Assembly (NCBI GenBank): GCA_009792885.1
Contig: WMCF01000065.1
Span: 3,248,972 to 3,312,971, forward strand
DNA: 64,000 nt
Origin: Eremophila alpestris peregrina
Lineage: Eukaryota > Chordata > Aves > Passeriformes > Alaudidae
Direction of reading: 5' to 3'
The notes beneath the pieces are model-generated. The model had not been told where the DNA came from. It saw nothing but the letters and a program-made list of their open reading frames with translations, and searched no databases. Position 1 is the first letter of the stretch; each line of letters starts with the position of its first letter. Shown here piece after piece: positions 47,736-58,514 of this stretch. Both the position numbers and the translations under genes were made by a program.

Positions 47736-50700
47736 TCTATGTTTTCCAAGTGAAAGTCAGTTCAAGGTAAAGGGGTTTGATCTGGAAATGGGATCCATGC
47801 CACAGGAAGATGTGACAGACAGCCAGAGAAAGGGCACTGGCCAGGCTTTTATTTTCTTCCTCCCGTTCCGTATTTTGCATTCTTTGGGTGGCAGGGCTGG
47901 ATTTTTCTGTGCCTCTTCTGGATGACAAAAGAAGCTGATACAGAGGGTTTTCCATTTCCCGACCCCGCGGAGCTGGCGGAGCGCTCCCCCCGCCCCTCCG
48001 CCCGCATGCCAGAGCTGCCTGCTCAGCACAGCCCCTTCCAGAGGTCACCACTTCTCCCTCCTGCCTGCTGCAAACGCACAGCCAGCATTAACTGCTCCCA
48101 GCTCCCCGTCCTGAGCGTCCTCCAGCTCACAGCAGTGGCGGCGTGCCCTGATGGGGACGTGCACACCCAACCTGCAGCGTGTGCACACACACTCAGCCCC
48201 ACTGGCAGCCAACAGCTGCTGGGTGTCATGCCCACACTTGGGTGCCACACTCACCTAACTCTTCCTGGAAACCCTCACGTTCCTACAAACAAACCAGGTG
48301 TTAGTGGCTTTATGGAATTCCTGCAGGTGTGGAAGTCTGACTGGACACGCTCGAACATGTGGTGGAGGACGGTGGCACATCGGGTGTCACCAGGGTGAAA
48401 GTTACTGCTGGTGCTTGAGCGAACACCTCTGGCTTTTACATACTTGGTCCTGGCTTTGCAGGGGTCTGTTTTACACACCTGAACTCCATTAAGAAGGAGA
48501 ACAAGCAGCCAACACAGCCCCAGCGTGTCCTGAGCAGCTTTGACAGTCTATTTGCTTCTCTACATGCCTAAATGTGCGCCCAGGGTTTGGGATTTTTGAA
48601 ATCTGGCCTTGGCTGTGGGTAGCAAGTGGCTCCAGAACACTCCACCACTTTGAACTTCACAGTTTGACACAGAGCAAGAGAATAAATCTGGGAAAGTCTA
48701 AAAAAAGTCTAAAATCTAAGTCCAGAGAATACAACAAGCTCATAATATCCTTCCCAGCTTCCCATTTGCTCCAGAGGCTGAGGTTCTGTGACTGCCTTAA
48801 GCCGAGGCTTTGCCAAGTTTCTGGCACGAAACATAAAGAAAAGCCCTATCTCTGTATGAGGGGCAATTTCTCACTGGCCCTTTCCTGAGTGCCAGACTTT
48901 AAAGTGGTTTGTAATTCATGGGGAAATAAAGTGACAGCTTCCCTCCCGTTCTCTCTGCACTCCTTCACTTATTGATGCGGGTACATGGAGGGAGCTGTAA
49001 CGAGTTTTATACCTGCAGGTCTCTGGAGGGCTCATTAGGCAGCAGGGAAAACATAGAGTAGTAAAGGGGGAGACAAGGGGAGTGAGGGATGGAGGAGAAA
49101 TCATGGTTTCCAAGAGCACAGTGGTAAATAAGCCCTTTTTTTCCCCCTGATGGTGAAGATCTTGCAAGAGCTGTAGGTCCTGAGCAGATACAAGTTCCAC
49201 CCCACAAATGCTGTGTAACTAGAGGGTGAGATTTGGGCTGGAAAACTTCTGTTGGGAGGGAAGACACGCCGGAAGGGATTAAAAAAAAACCCTTAATTAA
49301 AAACTTGGTAGCTGTAAAACATCCATTTTATCCAACTCTGCAGATAAGGGGATGTCACCCACGGGGAGCAGCGCCTCTTGGGGCACCACTGGGAGAAACT
49401 CTGGTGGGAGTGGGGACACCCTGGAGAGCTGGGAATGGGATGCCTCAGGGGAAGGTCCCCATGGCAATGTGTTATATATCATTAATAAGCCGTGTCTGTG
49501 TTTATGGGCAGTGACAGCTTTGCTGTTGTGCCATATGAGCTCAGGGAGCAGCTGGTTGCATTTACACGGCCAGTCTTTGTGCATCTCAGAGCACTTGAAT
49601 GACGCATAGGAAACACTTTTTGTTACTTTAATTTCAGGCACAAGTAAAGTACAAATGAGGGCAGGATGGGAAGAAGATAAAGGCAGGACTGATCTCTGGT
49701 GCTTACCTTTGAGGGGATGGGGACAGAGAAAACACAGGGAGAGCTGACAAGAAAAAATAAATAATTTGTCCGTAGCAGCTCAAGCAACATCTGTTATGGA
49801 AGCAAAATGGAAAGAAGGAACTATCCCTTCTCTGAGGGTTGTTTAGAGCAGAGCTGTGCGAATCACTTGACTTTTCGGTTCACTCAAAGTTCTCTTAAAT
49901 TGAAAAAAAAATTCTCTAATCAAAGTGACTATTTTGTTATTGTGATTTTTGGTGAACCAAAAAATTGGAAGAAAAAACATGTTGGTTTGAACATAACGTA
50001 GCATTTCATTTCCAAGGAGATTTTGTAAACTTTTTGTTTAGTGAAATAAAAGAAAAAAACAAAAACACAACTAAAACTTAGAAATTAAATGTCCTCTCAA
50101 ACAATAAACAACAACAGATATTTCATTTCACAAAATGTCTAAATATTTTTGTGTTTTTCAGAATTGGTTTAGGTTGAGTTGCTTTGTTGGGTCTGAAACA
50201 GTTTGCTGAAATCAGTATAACCTGGCAGTGTCTTCCAAATCAGTATTTTCAGCAGGAAAAAAAAAAATCACCTGAAATCTTCTGTGCCTCTGTTCAGCAG
50301 TGGGATGTGTTCAGAGGAGCCAGTGCTGTCCCCACGATTTTCCCTTCACTGGGAAAATCACTCTGTGGCACACGGAGCTGCTGAAGACACCGGTGGATGG
50401 AGCTGCCAAGACTGGCTGTGCAGGCAGTGGGGAGAAAAAAGGGAAATATCTCTGAGAGACAGCTTGACAGCTCTTTCCCATTGACTGCAGAGAAACAGAG
50501 CAGACACCTCATTTCTTAGGTTGTCTGAACCTTGGGTTCTTGCCTTAGTGCTGAGTAGGGACAGGCTAAGGAGTGTGCAGGCATGTGCATGCCTGGGAGA
50601 GCCTTCAAAGGGTCTGCATCTTCCATCTCTGCTGGGCTGGGCCACGGCCCCTCTTCCCATGCAGCCTGCAAGCCCAGGGATTAAAAATGTCCAGAACTCG

Positions 50701-50775
50701 TTAGTGGGAATGCTCCTTAAATACTCCCCTAATCATTTACGCTTTGCACTTTTCCTCCTTCCTTCCCCTCTCCAT

Positions 50776-50945
50776 TTTTGGGGGGAAGGGGTTAGTTTTG
50801 TTTTGTTTCTTGGGGTTTTTTTTGGGGGGGGAGGGTTTCTGTTTTTTGTTTGTTGCTTTGTTGGTTTGTTTTGTCTTGGTTTGGTTTTGGTTAGGTTTTT
50901 CTTGTTTGGTAGGGTGGGGGTTTTTTGTGGGTTTTTGTTTTGTTG
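50776..50945. repeat. G/T-rich strand-asymmetric tract with G runs
   Basis: About 170 bases of the + strand are nearly only G and T. They include GGGGGG at about 50780-50785, GGGG at 50812-50815, and GGGGGGGG with AGGG at 50824-50835. The dense G runs near 50812-50835 satisfy a loose G-quadruplex pattern with one 8-T loop. Confidence 0.85.
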
Positions 50946-50947
50946 AG

Positions 50948-51060
50948 AGTTTTAGGCTCATTTTGCAGCAGGGAAACTGAGTCACGGAACAGTGATGTGA
51001 CTTACAGTGGTGCAGCAGCTCCACTCCTGGGAAGGCAGGAGATCCCATTCCATCTGGTGG
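50948..51060 (-). mobile_element. MIR-like relic, reverse orientation
   Basis: The + strand reads ggctcattttgcagcaggga, then aactgagtcacggaacagtg and atgtgacttac, which matches the reverse complement of the MIR core (ccattttacagatggggaaa ctgaggcac ... gtgacttgcc). The following gcagcagctccactcctggg is a weaker continuation. It lies directly after the G/T-rich tract. Confidence 0.65.
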
Positions 51061-54000
51061 TCCCCTCTCCTGGCAGCAGTGGCTGGTCCCATCACACACA
51101 GAGCCCACTGCTAATTGTCCTGCTCTTTTAGTGCCTGAGAGAGAGCAGGAGATGCCAGTCCCTGGGCTCCAGCCCGGGGGGACACTTGACCCATCCAAGG
51201 TGGAGGAAAGCTCTCCATTGGCCTCTCCGGGGGAAACCCGATCCCCTCTGCAGCCCGCAAAGGGTTGACATCATTGTGTCAGTGCCACCACGGGAGCCAA
51301 GCGCCGGCACCGGAGGCGCTGGGTCTTCCCTCACAAGGAGCAAAATGACAGCTTGATTTGCTTCCTTGGCTCTTTGTTACCTACTGTGGGAGCGCGGCAC
51401 GGCTCCCTCTCCCTTCTCGGCAGATGGAGTCCCAGCCACCCACGGCAGATGTGGCAGGGTGGCGTTCCCGGGCTGGGGACCGGAGTGAGCCCTCCCGGCT
51501 GCACAGCTGCGCTGCAGGAGCCGGGGCAGGAGGGGAGCAGGGGCCAGCAGGGCAGCAGATGTCACCACGGGGGCCTGGAGCACGGGCCAGCACGGGCAAG
51601 GGACGGGGCTCCCAGGGGCGGTGGCCAGATGGGCTTCATTCCCCAGGCACCACCTGGCATGGGGTGGATGTGGGGCTTCCATGCAGCTCTTTGCACATCC
51701 TTTGTTGGCATTCTGAGTCTACCTGTCTGTGCACACCGATTCCATCAGATTGTGCTCTTGTACCACCTTCACCCATCCTCGCTTGTTCTCTGTACATTTG
51801 TTCATCTCAGGTGCCCCATGCAGCACACCCTGTGGCACCTGGATGCCTGTTTGCACTGCAGGAGGCAGAAACGATGCCCAGCAATCCCAATCATTCCCAA
51901 TTTCTTGGTTTTCTAGCCCAGTCTATCCCTCTACTCACATCCTCTCTCCCAGTGCACTGCAAACAGCTCAGCAGCAGCCCGAGGGTACAAACAGGCTGGG
52001 TGGTAGGAACTGAGGGCTTGGAAAACCAGAAAGAGGAGTCAGGACTATAGCCTAGGGTCCTTCCCTATGCTTCCAGCTCCAGGAATGTCAGCAGGATTGA
52101 ATTCAGCTCTAGTGGTCTCTGCTAGCAAAGGATGATCCAAGGGCATCACCAAGTAACTGGTGTGAAGCTGCTGGCAGATGCCACTCCAGAGGAATGGGAA
52201 TATCCCACTGACCCAGTGATTAGCCTGTGCTGTGGAGAGCAACCTGGGGCTGCATTCCCATTCCCTGGAGGGTGCTCAGCCCAAGGCTGTGTTTGGGATT
52301 GAGGATGACCTTGAGTGAGCACTCAGAGAGAACTGTCTCAGCACAGACTTCACCTCCCATCCCTTCCTTTAAGAGAGGTGCTGGAGTTTTAGTACTTGAA
52401 GGGTCAGGAAAACAGTCAGTGCATCCTCTGCAAGGGATTGCTCTCATGTGGAAAGCTCCTTTCTGAAGAGCCTGGTTCAGGGCTATTTGGTTTCTTTTGT
52501 TCACTCTGCATGCTCACACACTAACACAGAGTGTGCGGTTTTGTAAATATTGATGCTTCTTACCAGGGGAATGTGAGGTGCTCTTTGGAAGTGCACTTCT
52601 TCCACTTATTGTCTGCTGGCCTTGGATACAGGAGACAAACTCCTGAGTTTTTCCACTTTGTTCTAATTCTTGGGTTCAAATGCTCTTGAACTGCTTCCTT
52701 TACTCCCCCCGCTCCCGCTCTGTTGACTGGCCTTATTTATTTTCAAACCTAGAAAAGTTTCCTTTCTTTCCCTTCTGAAGTGCAATAAACAGAAAGGGGG
52801 AGGAGAAGAAAAGCCCTCACCATTTGTGGCAGGCGACAGCCTGGAAATCTCCAGCTGTCTGTCAGGAGCGCGCCGGGGGAACGCGTGACACCGCGGGGCC
52901 CCCGCACCTTGCAGCCTGCCTGCCTCCCTTCCCAGGGGATAAACAACATCCTGCCCTCCCCAGCCACTGCTCTGCTCACACAGACAGGCCCTGTTGCGAG
53001 GCAGGTGGGGCGAGCTGGGCTTGACTAATAGTGGAAAATCCAAGAGCATCGGAAAGATAAACAGCCCGAGTCAGATAGTATAAAAGTCCTTTTTTCCAGC
53101 GCACGCCAGGTAAGCCTCAAATGACAGAAACTGTAAAAACAAGCTGAGGTTCCCCTGCAGATGGATTGAATTAGCCCTCAGATGAGCAGGGGAAGGGGAT
53201 GGCTTGTGCATTGGGTCTTCCCAAATGTTAATCCCTTCCTTCCCCAGGCCTCCATCCAACCCCAGCCCCACACTTCAGGTGAGTGCCTGTGTGTTCATCT
53301 TGCTCAGCTGGACACTGTAGTGCTTCATCCATGGGCAGTAACCCCAGAGAAACCCTGTTCCTGATGTCCTGCTGGATGGATATCTCCTGGATGCCCATGG
53401 TGTGGAACCACCATCTCCACTGACCAGCCAAAGTTTTCATCCACTCTTTAAATCTTGGTGTCCACGTCTATGGCTGCCCTGGCTGTGTCATTGTCTAGGA
53501 GGCTGGTCATCATTTTTGCCCCAAATCGAATGTGCAACTTTTTTCTATAGACAGAGTTGGTAGAGAAATTATTATAAATCTCATAAAATGTAGCAGAGGA
53601 TGCTGTCCTGTCTGGGGGTTATTCTGAAGGTGTGTGGCTTGAGGTGCTTTTATTTAAGATGGTGCTAAAATGTGTCTGAAAATCCACCTTTAGCTGCTTC
53701 CATCTTCAAGAAGCAAAGGTATGATGGGCAGTGAAGGAAAGCAATGCTCAGCAGCACCAGAGAAATCCCTAAATTAATTCCTAGAATGCCTCCCCCCTAC
53801 CCAAGAGCAAAAGTGGACCTGTGCCTTTGCCTTTCCCTGCCACGTTCCCCCACCATGAGTGAAATATTGGACATGGCATTTTAGGAGAACCTCAAATATT
53901 ATTTTAATCTCAAATGCTCTGTTATTGCAAGTGTCAAGTCCAACACTTCTTGTAAATACCTGGAGGACAGCCAGGTCCTGAGAACACAAGAGGTGTTAGG

Positions 54001-54128
54001 AACTGAACTTCATTGGTTAAGTACTGGAGAGCCATAGGAGCCAGCACACTGACTTTCTGTACACTGATTTCTTTGTCTTAACCTGTTGCTTTTTTTTTTT
54101 TTTTTTTCTTTTTATTTCTTCCCTCCAG

Positions 54129-54200
54129 AGTGTTGTCTGCACAGCAGGACTCAAGTGGTACCCTCACCCTTCCCTGATTCATTGTGTCAAAGGCTGTGAG
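54129..54200 (+). CDS. PAPPA: PAPPA coding segment 11 (end of SCR5)
   Basis: This is a short exon of 72 nt (24 codons), phase 0 at both ends. The acceptor is ccctccag ending at 54128, preceded by a T run of about 20 bases from 54090. The donor is gtgagt at 54201. It encodes SVVCTAGLKWYPHPSLIHCV followed by KGCE, nearly identical to mammalian VVCTAGLKWYPHPALIHCVKGCE. It closes SCR5 with its Trp and last cysteine, and the final Cys-Glu leads into LNR3 in the next exon. It is symmetric, so skipping would keep the frame but remove the end of SCR5. Confidence 0.97.
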
Positions 54201-55986
54201 GTGAGTTTGGCTTTAGCTCAGGTGGTCCATGGTGACTCTCCTAAATCTTACAGGAACAATCACTGCAGGCATGTGGGCTCTAAATTCTGGTTTTCAAGTG
54301 GGGCCAGCAGGATTTTGCCCTGACCACCCCATCACACAGCCTGATCGCCTGCATTGGTCCTGACACTCAGTGGGGAGATTGGTGGTTTTCCCAGAGATGA
54401 TGGTTGGTGACTCTCACAGGAGTTAAATGATCAAGCAGCTCAAAAACATTGGTTGACCAAAAGAATTTCCCAGAATCTGGGAGTTTCTGGGAAGTTGCAA
54501 AAGCCTTTTCTTGTTTTTCCTTGATCTTGACTTGTTTGAGGGACAATTCTTTCCAAGGCCAGCTAAGCTTTGGGCATTGGTGTGGGCAGAGAAAGTTTAG
54601 GAAAGCCAGAGATGATACCACTGGGTGGACAACACAGCTGGACAGTGAGCAAATCACACCTCCTTCCACTGTCTAAACCAGAAAAGAATAATCAGAAACA
54701 TGCAGTTACAGTTTAGAGTCTTGCAATTTACTTGAAAAAAAGTAATTATTTTGAAGGACGTTGTTTCTGCCAGCAGCAATTTTTGAAATGTCTGAGAAGA
54801 CTGAAGATGCTTCTGGTGGTTAAACAGGGCTGGAGCACCTCTGGGTCATGGAACTCATGTAGTTTCCATCATGCCAGCCCTTGAGTATCTCACCCACATC
54901 AAGAAGTCAATCCTTGGGGTGCCTCTGGCAGGTTGGGAAGCTCCATGCCCATTTCAGAAATGAGCTGGCTCAGAGGCAGAGGCACAGATGGTGATGGACA
55001 GTGGCAGAGCTGTGCCTTCCCTCCACATGTCCTGACTTTCTGCCACACTGACCAGGCTCTCAGCACCCAGTAACCCAAGCACACGGAAATTATTTGCCCA
55101 AACTCTCAGAACCTGGGACTGAAATTCCTGAGTATGACACAAAGCTCCAGACCACACTGCTGTGGGATGTGATTTGTCTTGAAGTGAAAGACAGGTTTCC
55201 TTCGCATACAAAAGTTGGGCCCAAGAGGGTAATAACTCTCCAACAATGTAATAGTTTCTGTCTAGCTGTTCCCTAAATGAAAAGCATTCTGCTGTCAGGG
55301 CTCAGAATGTCATAAGCTGTCTCACGCATCGCATTCATGCAGGCTGGCTGGGTGCCCCCATTCTCCAAAGAGAGCTGAAATAACATCCAGCCACCATTAA
55401 AAAATGCCATTCAGGTGCTGATGCACCACTGGGTATCCATCCTCCTGCTGTTTAAGGACAGTTGTTACTGAGACAAACTTTGCCATGATGTAATAATTTA
55501 CCAGAAGCCATTATTACTGACATGCTGCTTCTCAGCGTTTTCTTCCCTTCCTTCACTGCTAATTGCCAGAGCCCTCTGCATCAACAGGAACTTTCTTCTT
55601 TTCAACATTCATTCAGCAGTGTCACTGCATCGTAATCCATCATGTGGGAAGGCTTTGCCCAGACAATTGATAATGGCCTCTAGCATCATTTGCAGAGCAC
55701 GATGCTTCCAGGACCCATGGATGGGCCAGAGCTTGGCATTAAGATTTCAGAAGAAATGCCATCTTCACCAAGCCTATTTTTTTTTTCTCATTCCCATGAC
55801 TGTGGAAACAGAGTAATAAGCCAGTAGGTCAATAATGCTGGGCCATTAAGCTGATACAACCCCTAATGTGTGGACATCCTTAGCATTAGGGAGGCTTCCC
55901 CGAACAGGAGGCTGTAAGTGGGGCATTATTTGGCTCTTGGTGATCGCAGTGGGAGCCCCGGTGGCTGCTGCAATGTGATTTTTTGT

Positions 55987-55999
55987 CGCTCCCTAGTGG
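55987..55999 (-). promoter_or_regulatory. Candidate CTCF core motif
   Basis: The minus strand reads CCACTAGGGAGCG, which fits the CTCF core CCASYAGRKGGCR at 12 of 13 positions. The surrounding sequence is unique. Occupancy cannot be judged from sequence. Confidence 0.4.
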
Positions 56000-57389
56000 C
56001 CGGAACAGAGGCTTATGAGTCAGCCCCGTACTTGTCTGCACCTAACTTGGGTGTTTCAGCAGCAGATGAGTCCCTCTGGATTGCCTCCAAAAATGTCAGA
56101 GCACTGAGACATGCACGAAGAGCCACAGAGACCTCACCCTCCCCACCCCTCTAGGGTCTCCCAAGCAAGGATCTTGGTCCCAAATCAGAATAGATGCTTT
56201 TTGTCCCATTCTTCTCCTCCAAAGGACTGGGCTTGTCTACTCTGTGCCAGAGCAAATTCTTCCACGAGTTTCTTTATGGATTTTCCAGCATTCATAGGTG
56301 TAGCATACGGGCATAGGGATGGAAATTTAAAGTCAAGATTTCCCATCAAGCAGGCACAGCCAGGCCATGCAAGAGAAACATGGAGAAGCCTGCAGAATTT
56401 CCTGTGAGGTTGAGCAAAGTTCAGGGTTTTAAATATGACCAGGTTGGCCTCGAAATATCTCTCCATCTATTTATAAATCATTCCCTTTTAACTCTTAGAA
56501 TATTAATTAAATTGGAAGGGGGCTTGCAAGTCGAAGTCTTTGCCTGTATAAATAAATAAATATCTGTGGAAATCAGTGGAGTTAAGACAGTTTAGAGGGA
56601 CAGGAGCTTCACACTGTAACTCTGATTTTCTTGTCAACATTTGCAGTATCTGCACATAATTAAACAAGCGGCACTCAACGAGTCTGTCCCCTCCTGGCAG
56701 TCCTGCTGTGGTCTGATATTGCCATCATTGCCTGGGCTTCCTCTACCTGATGGAAATATTTAAATTTGCAGCACATCAGCAGTAAAAGTGTGTATTTTCT
56801 CTGCTCCATTGAGTTCATTTCAGTTCTGATGAGTGTGGCCATGGTGAGCTCTGGGGAGAGCATCTTGAGCTCTCATGGCTGCTTCTTCAGGAATCCATCA
56901 TCTGGGACACTCTGGCTCTGCAATTGCTGCAAAATCCTCCCAGGAAACCTCCCCAAGCCATCCTGCCTGCTCTGCAATGATGCCTTCTCACAGGAGAGTC
57001 CCTGGTGTGTTTTTCTCACTGCAGAATAAGTGAATTTTCCAATGAGCAGAGAAAATAGGAATGGCCTCACGAGCCTGTGTGTGTGAGGAGAGTTACAGAG
57101 ATGTGACTGTGCTCTCTGCTGAGCATCCATTTTTGTGAGCTTTCATTGCTGCCTGGGATTCCCATACCTGGCATGGGCTTTTTTTACTGTCAGGTACAGC
57201 TTAGACTTCCAAGGAAGACTTCTGCACTTGCAGGCCAAGAGGGCTCCAGTGTGTAATGAAAGATTTCAGGCCTTTCCTTCACAATCATGGTTATTATTCA
57301 GGCCCTGAGCAGCACATGGGCTGTTGATCACATTGCCCAGCCTAATGACCACATTTTCTTTTTCAAGGTGATGTATGAATTTTACTTAG

Positions 57390-57500
57390 CAGCTCTCCAC
57401 AATGACCCTCTGAATAATTGCCATTATCCCAGCTCTGAGCTGTGCAGTGGAGGAAGATCAGGTGCCATGGCCAAGGTCCCACACAGTCACTGCTGTTCAG
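57390..57500 (-). mobile_element. Possible MIR-like relic, reverse orientation
   Basis: On the + strand, ctccacaatgaccctctgaa, then ttgccattatcccagctctg and atggccaaggtcccacacag, lines up with reverse-complement MIR (ctcacaacaaccctatgaag ... attatccccattttacag ... gcccaaggtcacacag). Several indels are needed, so this could be coincidental. Confidence 0.45.
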
Positions 57501-57969
57501 AGAACAAGAGAACATGGTCCCTGTGCTGAGCTCAGACCTCTCCCATTCCTCTTGGTGATTTATTTTGTGCCCTCGTTGCTGACATGTGTTGGGTAGTCAG
57601 GAGAACTGTGGTGAAAAGCTCAGCTATTAAAAGCCAACCCATTTTGCTGCAATGCATAACCTTCTCCTTATCCCACACAGTTTAGGAAGGTTAGCTTAAA
57701 ATTATCAAAGGTGCCACAATTTTAGATGCCTGGATGCTGTCTCTGGGCCTAGTCAAATTAATATTCCTGAAGCATCCTCTTATGTGGGATGTGAAGAGCC
57801 AACAAGGGCTCATTTCCCTTCCATCTACTGTCCTTTTTTTTTCTGTCTGTTTTGAAGGGAAAGGGGAATAATTATCTCTTGCTTTTCAGGGCAGCTGGTA
57901 TGTTACAAACTGGTATGGCTCCTTCAAATCTTTGTGGTTTTCTTCTGAAATATTGTTACATGTTTCAGG

Positions 57970-58325
57970 ATTATAGAATCCTAGAATGGTTTGTGTTGAA
58001 AGAGGCCTTAAAATCATCCATTTCCAATCCCCTGCCATGTGCAGGGACACCTCCCACTGTCCCAGGCTGCTCCAAGCCCCATCCGACCTGGCCTTGGGCA
58101 CTTCCAGGGGTCCAGGGACAGCTTCTCTTTGTCAGGGTCTCACTGCCCTCACAGGGAAGGATTTTTTCTGGACATCTAAACTAAATTTCCCCTCTTTAAA
58201 TTGGAAGCCATTTTCCCTTGTCCTGTCACTCCAGTTCCTGATGAACAGTCCCTCTCCAGCCTCCCTGTAGCCCCTCAGACACTGGAAGGTGCTGTGAGGT
58301 CTCCACACAACTTTCTCTCCTCCAG
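57970..58325 (-). mobile_element. CR1 LINE 3' fragment next to LNR3 exon
   Basis: The + strand begins ttatagaatcctagaatggt and contains ctgccatgtgcagggacacc, aagccccatccgacctggcc and ttcccttgtcctgtcactcc, all characteristic of the reverse complement of avian CR1 3' ends. It is about 355 bp and minus-strand. It reaches to about 58325, some 90 bp before coding segment 12, so the branch point and polypyrimidine tract of that exon lie in the short remaining gap. Confidence 0.92.
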
Positions 58326-58415
58326 CCACGACTTTCTCACCCTGTTTCCATATGGAAGGGACTCATTTTATCCATGTCCACCCTCTCAGCTTATTCCTGC
58401 TTTTCCCTTTTTCAG

Positions 58416-58514
58416 CCTTTCATGGGGGACAACTACTGTGACTCCATCAACAACAGAGCCTTCTGCAACTATGATGGTGGGGACTGCTGTGCCTCAACAG
58501 TCAAGACCAAAAAG
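58416..58514 (+). CDS. PAPPA: PAPPA coding segment 12 (Lin12/Notch repeat LNR3)
   Basis: The exon is 99 nt (33 codons), phase 0 at both ends. The acceptor is cctttttcag ending at 58415 and the donor gtaggg is at 58515. It encodes PFMGDNYCDSINNRAFCNYD and GGDCCASTVKTKK. The arrangement of cysteines plus the N-Y-D-G-G-D-C core is the calcium-binding LNR signature. In mammalian PAPPA, LNR3 works together with LNR1 and LNR2 of the partner subunit in the dimer and is required for cleavage of IGFBP-4 but not IGFBP-5. A minus-strand CR1 insertion ends about 90 bp upstream. The remaining C-terminal residues expected after VKTKK are not found downstream within the window. Confidence 0.97.

Larger units (their letters stand above)
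47536..54128 (+). other. PAPPA: PAPPA intron between segments 10 and 11 (6.6 kb)
   Basis: No coding exon is supported. It holds a 16-bp tandem repeat (47694-47735), CpG-richer patches at 47955-48140, 51240-51620 and 52855-53025, a G/T-rich strand-asymmetric tract at 50776-50945, a MIR-like relic at 50948-51060 and a long T run just before the acceptor (54090-54110). The longest open frame of the window (230 codons, 51358-52050) lies here; it opens at a TTG and has no recognisable domain. Confidence 0.85.
54201..58415 (+). other. PAPPA: PAPPA intron between segments 11 and 12 (4.2 kb)
   Basis: No coding exon is supported. It carries a CTCF-like motif at 55987-55999 (minus strand), a MIR-like relic at about 57390-57500 and a minus-strand CR1 fragment at 57970-58325, which leaves only 90 bp of non-CR1 sequence before the LNR3 exon. 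The block 55450-55700 is AT-rich and unique. Confidence 0.85.

Noticed and set aside
51358..52050. Longest open reading frame in the window (230 codons, + strand)
   Set aside because: It opens with TTG rather than ATG, lies in a GC-rich stretch where stops are rare, overlaps open frames in other frames and on the other strand, and has no recognisable domain.
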